From Erysipelotrichaceae bacterium (GTDB taxonomy: Bacteria; Bacillota_I; Bacilli_A; Erysipelotrichales; Erysipelotrichaceae): a DNA stretch of 62,842 nt. The stretch lies in assembly GCA_022799495.1 (NCBI GenBank), contig JAAWON010000005.1, positions 1 to 62,842 of the forward strand, given 5' to 3'. This document shows, piece by piece, positions 42,299-51,385 of the stretch. Under the pieces are notes generated by a model. It made no database searches. It was not told the origin of the DNA and saw nothing but the letters and a program-made list of their open reading frames with translations. The first letter of the stretch is position 1, and the number at the start of each line of letters is the position of its first letter. A program made the translations under genes and the position numbers.

Positions 42299-43582
42299 AT
42301 GTTTATTGATCGCGTTAAAATGAATGTTAAGGCAGGCAAAGGCGGGGATGGGATTGTTGCGTTTCGCCATGAGAAGTATGTGGCATACGGAGGCCCTAGC
42401 GGTGGCGATGGCGGCAATGGCGGTGATGTGATTTTTGTCGCCGACAGCAATCAATCTACTTTGCTGGATCTGCGCTTTCATCGTCGTGTAAAGGCAGAAG
42501 ATGGCGGCAATGGCAAAACAAAGAAAATGCATGGGGCGGACGGTCGTGATCATATCGTTAAGGTGCCCATCGGTACTTTGATCAAAGATGTGAAAAGCGG
42601 TCGTATGCTAGCGGATTTAACGCAGAATGATCAGCGTGCAGTCATCGCAAAAGGGGGAAAAGGCGGACGCGGGAATTGGCATTTTCGCACCAGTAAAAAT
42701 ACAGCTCCGCAATTCAGTGAAACCGGTCAAGCAGGTGAGGATCGAGAAATTGAGGTAGAATTGAAGTTGTTGGCCGATGTTGGTTTGGTAGGTTTTCCTT
42801 CGGTTGGAAAATCCACACTATTGTCGGTTGTCACCAAGGCAAAACCGGAGATTGCCGATTATCATTTTACAACCATCACACCTAATTTAGGGGTGGTTCA
42901 GGTAAAGGACGGGCGCAATTTTGTAATGGCTGATCTGCCCGGTTTAATTGAAGGTGCCAGTCAGGGTAAGGGATTGGGACATCAGTTCTTACGTCATATT
43001 GAACGCTGCCGTGTCATTGTGCATGTGATTGATATGGGCGCAAATGATGGCCGTGATCCACTGCGGGATTATGAGATTATCAATGCGGAATTGGGACAAT
43101 ATGCTTATCGTTTGTTGGAGCGACCGCAAATTGTAGTTGCGAATAAAATGGATTTGGATGGAGCGAAAGAGAACTTGGTGCGTTTTCAACGTGCATATCC
43201 GAAGGTAGAGGTGTTTGAAGCAACGACCCTGATTGCGGAGGGTTTGGATGCGGTATTGTATCGTGCGGCTGATCTTTTAAAGACAACACCGACGTTTCCT
43301 TTATTCAGCGATGAAGAAAATCAGGATGAAGGTGTGGTCTATCGCTTTGAGGCAAAGGAAGCTCCCTTTACGATTACCAAATTGGCAGATCATGAATGGG
43401 AGGTATCCGGCCCTGAGATTGAACGCAATTTCTCGATGAAAAAATTGAGCAATGAAGAGGATGTCATGCGTTTTGCCCGCAGAATGCGCAAATTGAATGT
43501 AGATGAGGCTCTTCGCAATGCCGGATGCGTGGATGGTGATACGGTAGTCATCTGTCAAGTGGAGTTTGTCTTTGAAGATTAA
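42299..43582 (+). CDS. obgE: GTPase Obg
   Basis: The 427-residue GTPase acts in 50S assembly and the stress response. It has a glycine-rich Obg domain (KAGKGGDGIVAFRHEKYVA, GGPSGGDGGNGGDV), the G domain (GFPSVGKST at 165-173, DLPGLIEGA, NKMD) and a C-terminal OCT domain. The start at 42299 follows AAGAGGTGG; an earlier in-frame start lies before the site. It is set apart from rpmA by a terminator, so it may also have its own promoter. Confidence 0.95.
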   Translation: MFIDRVKMNVKAGKGGDGIVAFRHEKYVAYGGPSGGDGGNGGDVIFVADSNQSTLLDLRFHRRVKAEDGGNGKTKKMHGADGRDHIVKVPIGTLIKDVKSGRMLADLTQNDQRAVIAKGGKGGRGNWHFRTSKNTAPQFSETGQAGEDREIEVELKLLADVGLVGFPSVGKSTLLSVVTKAKPEIADYHFTTITPNLGVVQVKDGRNFVMADLPGLIEGASQGKGLGHQFLRHIERCRVIVHVIDMGANDGRDPLRDYEIINAELGQYAYRLLERPQIVVANKMDLDGAKENLVRFQRAYPKVEVFEATTLIAEGLDAVLYRAADLLKTTPTFPLFSDEENQDEGVVYRFEAKEAPFTITKLADHEWEVSGPEIERNFSMKKLSNEEDVMRFARRMRKLNVDEALRNAGCVDGDTVVICQVEFVFED

Positions 43583-43608
43583 AAAAACGGCTGCGGCTGT
43601 TTTTTTCT
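43581..43608 (+). terminator. Terminator after obgE
   Basis: AAAAAACGGC pairs with GGCTGTTTTTT (one G-U pair) and ends in seven T. Confidence 0.65.
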
Positions 43609-43674
43609 GATATGACAAGGATATAATATCATTACGTAACTGATATAACATGCGATATGGTAAGGAGAATGGCA

Positions 43675-44427
43675 ATGAAAATAGTATCATGGAATGTGAA
43701 TGGAATACGAGCATGCATCAAAAAAGGATTCTATGATTTTTTTGTGCAAGCAGATGCGGATTTCTTTTGTATTCAAGAGTCAAAAATGCAGGCGGGCCAG
43801 CAGGAGATCATAACGAAGGGTTATGTTCAATTTCAAAACTGTGCGCAGCGTAAAGGATACAGTGGTGTGATGGTATTTGCCAAGCAACCGCCGCTTTCTG
43901 TGTTTTATGGCATGGGGATCGAAGAACACGATCGGGAAGGACGTTTGCTGACGTTAGAATATGATTCTTATTATCTGCTTAATTGTTATACACCGAATGC
44001 TAAAGAGCAGTTGGCTCGCTTAACCTATCGCATCGCGTGGGAAGAAGCATTTCGACAGTATATTAACGATTTGACCAAGCGTAAAGTGGTGATTTTGTGT
44101 GGAGATCTCAATGTTGCGCATCAAGAGATTGATATTAAGGATGCCCATCGTTATCATCATCATGCGGGGTTCAGCGATGCAGAGCGAGCACAGTTTTCCA
44201 AACTGCTTGAAACAGGCTTGGTAGATACCTATCGTTATGTATATCCTGAAACGGTTGCCTATACTTGGTGGGACTATCGTTTCTTTGCCAGACAAAAAAA
44301 TATTGGCTGGCGTATTGATTATGTGCTTGTTTCACAATCTTTGAAACCTAATATACAGGATGCATACATATATGGAGATGTACTGGGGAGCGATCATTGC
44401 CCGATTGGGTTGCGGATTGATGTATGA
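43675..44427 (+). CDS. xth: Exodeoxyribonuclease III (AP endonuclease)
   Basis: The 250-residue enzyme cuts DNA at abasic sites and trims 3' ends. MKIVSWNVNGIRA, IQESKMQ, LNCYTPNA, CGDLNVAH and GSDHCPIG are the family motifs with metal and catalytic Asp/His. The ATG at 43675 follows AAGGAG by 7 nt. The end, GLRIDV, is typical. It lies before ruvA with its own weak promoter. Confidence 0.93.
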   Translation: MKIVSWNVNGIRACIKKGFYDFFVQADADFFCIQESKMQAGQQEIITKGYVQFQNCAQRKGYSGVMVFAKQPPLSVFYGMGIEEHDREGRLLTLEYDSYYLLNCYTPNAKEQLARLTYRIAWEEAFRQYINDLTKRKVVILCGDLNVAHQEIDIKDAHRYHHHAGFSDAERAQFSKLLETGLVDTYRYVYPETVAYTWWDYRFFARQKNIGWRIDYVLVSQSLKPNIQDAYIYGDVLGSDHCPIGLRIDV

Positions 44428-44546
44428 TGGTGATAAGACAAAAGCAAATGTGAGACAGATTGTATCTGTAAAGCAAGTAAGTGCATCAATCCCTTGGAAA
44501 TATATCGCTGAGCGAAAAGAAATCCTTTCGTCTTGGCTTTTATTCA

Positions 44547-44555
44547 TGATATAAT
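44547..44555 (+). promoter_or_regulatory. Extended -10 promoter of ruvAB
   Basis: TGATATAAT has the TGn extension and a full TATAAT, 17 bp before the ruvA start. Confidence 0.5.
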
Positions 44556-44571
44556 AGAGAGCGGTGATGAT

Positions 44572-45153
44572 ATGATCGCATTTATCAGAGGAAGTGTTTA
44601 TAGTTTTGGCAATGATTATGTAATTATGGACACAGGCAGCATTGGGTATCGTGTGTATGTGGCCAAACCGCAGGCAATTACGAAGAAAGATGAAATTATT
44701 TTATATACTTATCAACATATCCGTGAGGATGCGCAAGTTCTTTATGGTTTTTTGACAATGGAAGAACATGATCTTTTCCTGCGTCTGATCTCAGTCAAAG
44801 GCGTTGGCCCACGGACGGCATTGGGGATGTTGGCAATGAGCAGTGCGAAGGAAATGATCCAAGCGATTGAACAAAATGATGTGAAATTTATGAAGAGTCT
44901 GCCGGGAATCGGCGCAAAGACGGCAAGCCAAATTGTATTGGATTTAAAGGGGAAATTGGTGGAGCCGGAAAGTGAACAAGCGCCAAGTGAACATGCGGAA
45001 ATCAATGAGGCCATGGATGCATTAAAGGGATTGGGTTATAAGCAGGCAGAATTGCAAGGAATTGCGAAAGAGTTGACTACCATCAAGGCAGATGGTGTAC
45101 AGGCTTATATACGCCATGCTTTGAGCATCTTAGCCAAACGAAAAGGGGTGTAA
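44572..45153 (+). CDS. ruvA: Holliday junction branch migration complex subunit RuvA
   Basis: The 193-residue protein binds the four-way junction and loads Ruv[21 protein letters not shown] is the OB start; [15 protein letters not shown] and [19 protein letters not shown] are the two helix-hairpin-helix motifs; the C-terminal domain begins near DALKGLGY. The ATG at 44572 is selected by length and the GGTGATGAT before it. ruvB follows 2 bp later. Confidence 0.93.
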   Translation: MIAFIRGSVYSFGNDYVIMDTGSIGYRVYVAKPQAITKKDEIILYTYQHIREDAQVLYGFLTMEEHDLFLRLISVKGVGPRTALGMLAMSSAKEMIQAIEQNDVKFMKSLPGIGAKTASQIVLDLKGKLVEPESEQAPSEHAEINEAMDALKGLGYKQAELQGIAKELTTIKADGVQAYIRHALSILAKRKGV

Positions 45154-45155
45154 GG

Positions 45156-46175
45156 ATGGAAGAGCGAATGGTAAGTGGAATGGAACTGGCACAGGAAGAG
45201 GATGCTAGTTTAAGACCGCAAAGTTTGCGTGAATACATCGGACAAAAGGAATTGAAAGAGAATTTGGCTGTTTTTATTGAAGCCGCAAAAAAACGCCATG
45301 AGGCGTTAGATCACGTGCTTCTTTACGGTCCGCCGGGATTGGGTAAAACCACACTTTCCTACATATTGGCGAATGAATTGGGCGGAAACATTAAAACAGC
45401 CAGTGGTCCCTCCATCGAGCGAAGCGGCGATCTAGCCGCGATTTTATCTACGTTAGAGGCTGGTGATATCTTATTCATTGACGAGATTCATCGTTTGCCC
45501 AAACAGGTAGAGGAGATTTTATATCCGGCAATGGAGGATTATTGCATTGATATTGTGGTAGGCAAAGATGCGGGAGTACGTTCTATTCGCTTGGATCTGC
45601 CACCATTTACACTCGTAGGTGCGACCACACGGGCAGGGGATTTAAGTGCACCGCTGCGCGATCGTTTTGGTATTGTGGCACAACTTGAATTTTACGATCA
45701 AGTCGATCTTGGCAAAATTGTGGCTCGTACAGCCAACGTAATGGATACACAGATCAACAAAGCGGCGGTCGCAGAGATTGCACTGCGCTCGCGTGGCACA
45801 CCGCGTATTGCGAATCGCTTATTTCGCCGCGTGCGAGATTTCGCTCAAGTGATGAATGATGGTATCATTACCAAGGAGATCGCCGATACAGCATTGGATA
45901 AATTAAAGGTCGATCAGCTTGGACTAGATCGTGTCGATCACAAGTATATCAAGGGAATCATCGAACGCTTTAAGGGTGGCCCGGTTGGATTAGAAGCCCT
46001 AGCCAGCAGTATCGGTGAGGAAGCGATGACCTTGGAGGATGTGTATGAGCCGTATCTGTTACAAATCGGTTTTATCAATCGTACCCCGCGCGGGCGCATC
46101 GCTACCGAAAAGGCATATGCGCATTTAGGCTATACCTTTCAGGATGATTTGTTTCATCGCAGTGAGCCTGCTTAA
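45156..46175 (+). CDS. ruvB: Holliday junction helicase RuvB
   Basis: The 339-residue AAA+ motor drives branch migration. GPPGLGKTT at 58-66, [42 protein letters not shown] and the C-terminal winged helix ([15 protein letters not shown]) are all present. Bacillus has queA, tgt and yajC after ruvB; here an unrelated minus-strand gene overlaps its end by 4 bp. Confidence 0.96.
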   Translation: MEERMVSGMELAQEEDASLRPQSLREYIGQKELKENLAVFIEAAKKRHEALDHVLLYGPPGLGKTTLSYILANELGGNIKTASGPSIERSGDLAAILSTLEAGDILFIDEIHRLPKQVEEILYPAMEDYCIDIVVGKDAGVRSIRLDLPPFTLVGATTRAGDLSAPLRDRFGIVAQLEFYDQVDLGKIVARTANVMDTQINKAAVAEIALRSRGTPRIANRLFRRVRDFAQVMNDGIITKEIADTALDKLKVDQLGLDRVDHKYIKGIIERFKGGPVGLEALASSIGEEAMTLEDVYEPYLLQIGFINRTPRGRIATEKAYAHLGYTFQDDLFHRSEPA

Positions 46176-46525
46176 TCTTTGCGGCGTATGGTGACAAGCA
46201 TACAACCAAGCGCATAAGCGAGTAATTTACTAATAAATTCAAGAATGTTTAGGATAGTATAACCATCCATCCATACAAAGCCGATAAATGCGAATAATAC
46301 AATGATGACAAGCGCGTGCAACAGCGCTTTTTTCTTTATGCCGATGCCAATTAAAATACCCGCAAATAAAAAAGCACAGATTCCAAACAACCAATTACAG
46401 ATATGGAAAACGGATTGCGAGATCCATTGAAAATAGTATAAAGCGGCTAAAACCAGCGAAAATAATATCGTACATGCACATAAGACCGCCAAAGATCGTG
46501 CGACGGCAAGCCATTTATCTTTCAT
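46172..46525 (-). CDS. TIGR04086 (YrzE-like) membrane protein
   Basis: The 117-residue protein has four membrane segments (about 12-34, 41-63, 68-89, 93-113). Length, topology and place near comN-secDF match the YrzE/TIGR04086 family of unknown function. It is read on the opposite strand to its neighbours. The ATG at 46525 has a GAGGTGA site at 5 nt. Sequence similarity is weak, so the family call rests mostly on context. Confidence 0.6.
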   Translation of the reverse strand: MKDKWLAVARSLAVLCACTILFSLVLAALYYFQWISQSVFHICNWLFGICAFLFAGILIGIGIKKKALLHALVIIVLFAFIGFVWMDGYTILNILEFISKLLAYALGCMLVTIRRKD

Positions 46526-46586
46526 TGAAGTCACCTCATTTCATTGTATGATTCGTGAAAAGATTCTAGTACAGGAGGAAATGCAA

Positions 46587-47228
46587 ATGCAGGAATACTT
46601 TACCTTGATAGCGAAATGCATCATCATATACTTTGTTATCATCCTTGCCATGCGCATTATGGGAAAGCGTGAGGTTGGTGAACTCAGCGTATTCGATATT
46701 GTGATTTATTTGGTTATGTCGGAATTATTGGCAATCTCGATTACCGAAACGGAAGAAAGTATCTGGAAATCATTGGTGCCGATCGCAACATTGGCGCTAT
46801 TACAAATTGTGCTTTCATGGGTATCATTGAAAAGCAAAAAGGCACGCGATGTGATTGATGGCAAAGGGGCAGTTTTAATCCATAACGGTCATATCAACCA
46901 AGCAGTGATGAGGAAAGAACGCTATAACGTGGATGATCTGATGACTCAACTCCATGAACAGGGCATTGCATCTCCGGATGAAGTGGCATTTGCGGTGCTT
47001 GAAAATAATGGTACACTAACGGTATTAGAAAAAAATAAATGTAAGGTGAAACATCCCGGTTGTATGATCAGTGATGGTGTGATCAATCATCATGTATTGC
47101 AAGATCTTGAATTGGATGAGCAATGGTTGATCAAAGCAATACAAAAAGAGGGCGTTGAGCGCTGTGAGGATGTTTTCATTGCGCTATTACAAAAAGATGG
47201 TCTCTATGTAATCAAAAGGGAAGAATAG
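46587..47228 (+). CDS. DUF421 / YetF family membrane protein (YrbG-like)
   Basis: The 213-residue protein has three N-terminal membrane segments and a soluble YetF domain: MRIMGKREVGELSVFDIVIYLVMSELLAISI, then DGKGAVLIHNGHINQAVMRKERYNVDDLM and LRE-like HEQGIASPDEVAFAVLE. Function unknown; it occurs beside spoVB in Bacillus too. The ATG at 46587 is 8 nt after AGGAGG. Confidence 0.85.
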   Translation: MQEYFTLIAKCIIIYFVIILAMRIMGKREVGELSVFDIVIYLVMSELLAISITETEESIWKSLVPIATLALLQIVLSWVSLKSKKARDVIDGKGAVLIHNGHINQAVMRKERYNVDDLMTQLHEQGIASPDEVAFAVLENNGTLTVLEKNKCKVKHPGCMISDGVINHHVLQDLELDEQWLIKAIQKEGVERCEDVFIALLQKDGLYVIKREE

Positions 47229-47254
47229 AATATCTTTCCCTGAAAAAAGAGGAT

Positions 47255-48565
47255 TCATTGTTTTTCGGCCTTTGGATGATGCAGCGCATAAGTGACATTA
47301 AACGCATGAAGCAGTGTTGTTAGCATCATACCCAAGGTTAAACCAATGGCCAAAGATGCTTCCCCAACTAGCATCGTCAAAAATGCTACACACAATAGCC
47401 GACAGAGCGAACCAAGGCAGGTATCCCACATAGCGCGACGCGAATAAGAGAGAGCATGAAGCATACTCGATAGGGGTGGCTGTAAACTATAAAAGGCAAA
47501 CGGCCAGGCAAGGGAACGAAGTAAATGCGCACCTGTTGCATTATGATAAAAGAGCATAAGCAAATCTTGTGCAAAATAGAAACAAAGAAACGAACAGGTA
47601 AAACCGATCAAAAAACAAGTACCAATGATAATGGTAAACAGTTTTCCTGCTGTCTTATGATTTCCTCTTGCATGGTGATACGTAAACGAGGGTAGTAGAA
47701 AATTACTCAATGTAACGGTCACAAAAGAAGGCATCGTCAAAATTGGCAGTACATACCCGTTGAGTTGACCATACGCATTTACCATTCCGGCGGCACTGAG
47801 CGCACTTAAGCCCATCACCATGATGATTGGTTCTAAAAAATAAGTGAATGAGCCGATGAGACGACTGCCGGTCATGGGAATGGAAATAGCCAGTACTTCA
47901 TCAAAACTGGAGCGATGTAGATTGGTAAACAAGCGTTGTAATTGTAAATGACCGCTTGTTTTTTTACGCAGCATACAAAGCATGAACAAGCAGCTGCCCG
48001 CTTCACCCACACTCACTGATAACATGGCAATGCGGGCCATATCGGTAACGCCCAAATGCGGATACATACGAAAGACAATCAACAAAAAGATAATACGCGT
48101 ACCTTCTTCAAATAATTGCGCTGCCGTTGCCGATAAATGACGCTGAATGCCGAATAGATATCCTTTTAAAATACCTGATAAGCTCACTAGGGGGATCAAA
48201 GGCACAATCGCCCATAACACCGGCTGTATCATATCCTGTTTTAAAATCTGCTTCGCTAAGATGGGTAAAAATAAACAATAGGCAAGCATAACAAGCAGAT
48301 TTGTCGCAAGTGACAGTAAGATACTCGTTTTTAATGGCTGTGCAGCACGCTGTTTCTGCGCTATGACTTTACTTAGTGCAGCGGGAATACCCATTTGCGC
48401 CAAAGTGATTAAAATTACCATTGTCGGCGCAGCCAATGAATATAGGTTCATCGCATCTCCCAATAACTCCCGTGCAAGCAGAATACGCACAAGAAATGAC
48501 AACGCTTTGGCTACCACTGAGACCAGTATCAAATAAAATGTTGATTGAATGATGTTTTTTTTCAT
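47255..48565 (-). CDS. SpoVB-type polysaccharide transporter / lipid II flippase family
   Basis: A 436-residue membrane protein of the MOP superfamily with about 12-14 helices. It begins MKKNIIQSTFYLILVSVVAKALSFL. LVRILLARELLGDAMNLYSLAAP and LSGILKGYLFGIQRHLSA are typical of the SpoVB/Wzx branch. In spore formers SpoVB exports cortex precursors; other family members flip lipid II. No other sporulation gene is visible here, so the role is open. The ATG at 48565 has GGAGAT before it. Confidence 0.85.
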   Translation of the reverse strand: MKKNIIQSTFYLILVSVVAKALSFLVRILLARELLGDAMNLYSLAAPTMVILITLAQMGIPAALSKVIAQKQRAAQPLKTSILLSLATNLLVMLAYCLFLPILAKQILKQDMIQPVLWAIVPLIPLVSLSGILKGYLFGIQRHLSATAAQLFEEGTRIIFLLIVFRMYPHLGVTDMARIAMLSVSVGEAGSCLFMLCMLRKKTSGHLQLQRLFTNLHRSSFDEVLAISIPMTGSRLIGSFTYFLEPIIMVMGLSALSAAGMVNAYGQLNGYVLPILTMPSFVTVTLSNFLLPSFTYHHARGNHKTAGKLFTIIIGTCFLIGFTCSFLCFYFAQDLLMLFYHNATGAHLLRSLAWPFAFYSLQPPLSSMLHALSYSRRAMWDTCLGSLCRLLCVAFLTMLVGEASLAIGLTLGMMLTTLLHAFNVTYALHHPKAEKQ

Positions 48566-48596
48566 GTTATATCTCCACATTTCGTCCATTTTGTTT

Positions 48597-48602
48597 TATA
48601 AT
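48597..48602 (+). promoter_or_regulatory. Likely -10 box for comN-secDF
   Basis: TATAAT lies 27 bp before the comN start; TCCACA at 17 bp is a partial -35. Confidence 0.4.
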
Positions 48603-48629
48603 ATATGTTATGGTGCTGAGGAGGATTTT

Positions 48630-48923
48630 ATGAGTGAAGCAATCTTGATCCATAATAAGCATATCAAACTGGCCATTGCCCTAAAGACCAGTCAATTGAA
48701 ACGCGAAGAATTATCCTCCTTGACCTGTGAGCATGTAGAAAGTGCCGTTGTGGGATTGAAATGGTCGAATCAGCGTCCCGGCAGTGTGCATGAGGCAATC
48801 GACGATATCTTCAAAATCAGTGCGAATGAGGTAGTACAATACTTATCCTCACAGGCTGTAATCGTCGGTTCACAGATGAAACTAAATGATTTTAATGATT
48901 TGATTGGAGGAAGAAAAGGATGA
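48630..48923 (+). CDS. comN: ComN-like post-transcriptional regulator
   Basis: The 97-residue protein matches the small Post_transc_reg family (ComN, YrzD) found just before secDF in Bacilli. ComN affects comE mRNA localisation or accumulation there; its role elsewhere is unknown. WSNQRPGSVHEAIDDIFKISANEVVQYL is the recognisable core. It overlaps secDF by ATGA. AGGAGG precedes the ATG. Confidence 0.75.
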   Translation: MSEAILIHNKHIKLAIALKTSQLKREELSSLTCEHVESAVVGLKWSNQRPGSVHEAIDDIFKISANEVVQYLSSQAVIVGSQMKLNDFNDLIGGRKG

Positions 48924-51205
48924 AAAAGTCACGTTTAGCGGTATTCGCAATCACCGTATTCGCGATTTTAGCAATGATTGTTGCCTTCTTTGGTGATATA
49001 AGGGACAATATGCGTTTGGGATTGGACTTAAAAGGCGGATTTGAGATTCTTTATGAAGTGACGCCATTGAATGAGGAAGAAGAACTGCCGAGCATGAATG
49101 CAGTCGTGCGTTCTATCAGTAAACGTGTGAACGCATTGGGTGTGAATGAACCGGTGATTCAAGTCGAAGGAGATAATCGGATACGGGTACAGTTAGCTGA
49201 TGTACATGATCCGGAAGCGGCAAGACGCATGATTTCCTCTACGGCAAATCTGACCTTTCGTGATGTCAACGATAAATTGTTAATGGATGCCAGCGTATTG
49301 CAAGAGGGCAGTGCGTCGCTTGCGTATGATGAATACGGTCGTGCAAAGGTATCTTTGAAATTATCAGATCAGGATAAATTCCGTGAGGTAACGGCAGATG
49401 TATCAAAGCGAGGCAGCGGCCAGAATTTAATCGTTGCGTGGTTGGATTTTGATGAAGCAAACGATTCCTACCGCAAGGAAAGTACAGCGGAAACACCGAA
49501 ATATGTGTCAGCCGCAACCGTTTCACAGACCATTGATTCGGCCAATGTGGAAATCTCCGGTAATTTCACTGAGGAGGAAGCCAAAGAATTGGCAGACTTG
49601 ATTAACAGCGGTTCTTTGCCGGTGAAGATGAGTGAAGTATACTCCAATGCGGTGAGTGCCGATTATGGTGTGGATGCATTCTCACGCACCATGCTGGCCG
49701 GCGCGATTGGAGTTGCGCTGATCATGTTATTTATGATTGCGTACTATCGTTTGCCGGGTGTAATTTCCGCTATTACGATTGCGGCATATGTATTTGTCGT
49801 TTTCCTGATTTATAATGCGATGGGTGCTGTCTTTACCTTGTCCGGTATTGCCGCACTTGTGCTAGGTGTAGGTATGGCTTGTGATTCTAATATTTTGACC
49901 TTTGAGCGTATTCGTGACGCTATGTATAGTGGGCGCAGTGTAAAAAGTGCATTCTATGAAGGTAGTTCCAAGTCATTTACGACAATCTTTGATGCCCAGC
50001 TGACGACTTTTATTTCAGCCTTGATTCTCTATATGTTTGGTACGGGCAGTGTAAAGGGCTTTGCGACCATGTTGATTATATCGGTTATCACAACGATGAT
50101 TGTCATCGTGTTTGTTGCTAAATTCCTTTTAAAGCTGATTGTGGAAAGTGGTATCTGCGATGGGAAATATCGTTGGTTTGCGGTAAATCAGCGTGATGTA
50201 CCGAATGTGACAAAAGGTGAAGAACGCACGCAATTTGGTTGTTTTGAACGCTTCGATTTTGTCGCTAAAGCGAAATACTTCATCTATTCCTCTGTGGCTA
50301 TTTTGGCAGTTGGAGTTTGTATGATGGGATATCATGCTTTACAAGGCAATGGCATCCTAAATCTTGGTATTGATTTTACCAGTGGTACCAAACTTCAAAT
50401 CGAGGCGGAACAAGCCTTAGATAAAGCAGGACTGGAAACGAAATTGCAGGAATTGGGTATTTCCTATGATAGTATTAAAATCAACGGTGAAAACAATAAT
50501 ATTGCATCGGTATTCAGTAAGAGTGCAATTGATACGGAGACGATGAATCAAGCCAAATCGGCTTTGAGTGAACAATACAATGCGCAAGTCAGTGACAATG
50601 TCGTACAGCCGATCATCGGTCGTGAATTGGTACGCAACGCTGTGATTATCTCTGTTTTGGCTTGGTTGGGCGTGTTGATCTATATATCACTGCGCTTTAA
50701 ATGGGATTATGCGTTATCCGGCATTGTGGCACTCATTCATGATGTCTTTATCATTTTGGCCTTCTGCGCAATTTTGCGCATGGAGATCAATACCGATATT
50801 ATTGCGGTCATGTTGGCAATTATCGGTTATTCCATCAATAACTCGATTGTCGTATTCGACCGTATTCGTGATAATGTAAAAGCCCATCGTCATGAGAAAT
50901 TAACGAAAGAAGTCTATCAGACGATTGTCAACGAGGCATTGGCAAGTACCTTTACTCGTTCCATTCTTTCGACATTTACCACACTGCTTCCGGTTGTCTG
51001 CTTATTGTTAATGGGCAGTGGTGCGATTACTTCATTCAATTTGACCTTATGCATTGGATTGCTTGCAGGGGCAGGCTCCTCTGTCTTTATCGCAGCACAG
51101 CTTTGGTATTATCTGCGTATTCATGCAAAACCAAAGCAGAAAAAACAAAAGCGTAAAAAGGTGGATGAAATTGAGGAATTGATCGTTCCGGGAGTGAATG
51201 ATTAA
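48920..51205 (+). CDS. secDF: Protein translocase subunit SecDF (fused)
   Basis: The 761-residue protein joins SecD and SecF in one chain, as in Bacillus, and uses the proton gradient to help proteins finish crossing the membrane. SecD: LGLDLKGGFEILYEV near the start, the periplasmic P1 domain and six helices. SecF starts near residue 455: LNLGIDFTSGTKLQIE then VVFDRIRDNVKAHR and the second six-helix block. It has 12 membrane segments. comN couples into it by 4 bp. Confidence 0.95.
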   Translation: MKKSRLAVFAITVFAILAMIVAFFGDIRDNMRLGLDLKGGFEILYEVTPLNEEEELPSMNAVVRSISKRVNALGVNEPVIQVEGDNRIRVQLADVHDPEAARRMISSTANLTFRDVNDKLLMDASVLQEGSASLAYDEYGRAKVSLKLSDQDKFREVTADVSKRGSGQNLIVAWLDFDEANDSYRKESTAETPKYVSAATVSQTIDSANVEISGNFTEEEAKELADLINSGSLPVKMSEVYSNAVSADYGVDAFSRTMLAGAIGVALIMLFMIAYYRLPGVISAITIAAYVFVVFLIYNAMGAVFTLSGIAALVLGVGMACDSNILTFERIRDAMYSGRSVKSAFYEGSSKSFTTIFDAQLTTFISALILYMFGTGSVKGFATMLIISVITTMIVIVFVAKFLLKLIVESGICDGKYRWFAVNQRDVPNVTKGEERTQFGCFERFDFVAKAKYFIYSSVAILAVGVCMMGYHALQGNGILNLGIDFTSGTKLQIEAEQALDKAGLETKLQELGISYDSIKINGENNNIASVFSKSAIDTETMNQAKSALSEQYNAQVSDNVVQPIIGRELVRNAVIISVLAWLGVLIYISLRFKWDYALSGIVALIHDVFIILAFCAILRMEINTDIIAVMLAIIGYSINNSIVVFDRIRDNVKAHRHEKLTKEVYQTIVNEALASTFTRSILSTFTTLLPVVCLLLMGSGAITSFNLTLCIGLLAGAGSSVFIAAQLWYYLRIHAKPKQKKQKRKKVDEIEELIVPGVND

Positions 51206-51207
51206 AG

Positions 51208-51230
51208 ACGATATCTTACGATATCGTTTC
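51208..51230 (+). terminator. Weak hairpin after secDF
   Basis: ACGATATC and GATATCGT pair around TTAC, followed only by TTTC, so termination would be poor. Confidence 0.35.
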
Positions 51231-51385
51231 AGCAGTTGACAAAGTGGTACTCCAAAGGGGTATCGCTTTTCATTTTCATCAGGTTTTAATATGGATCGTT
51301 ATTTGTGAATGAACAGAGAGTAACACCAAAAGAAGGGGAGGTTATCTGTTTTATCATCTTAGCAAAAATATCAAAGGAGGGAACT

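Noticed and set aside
44360-44554. A 64-residue frame between xth and ruvA
   Set aside because: It overlaps xth and the ruvA promoter and has no ribosome site.
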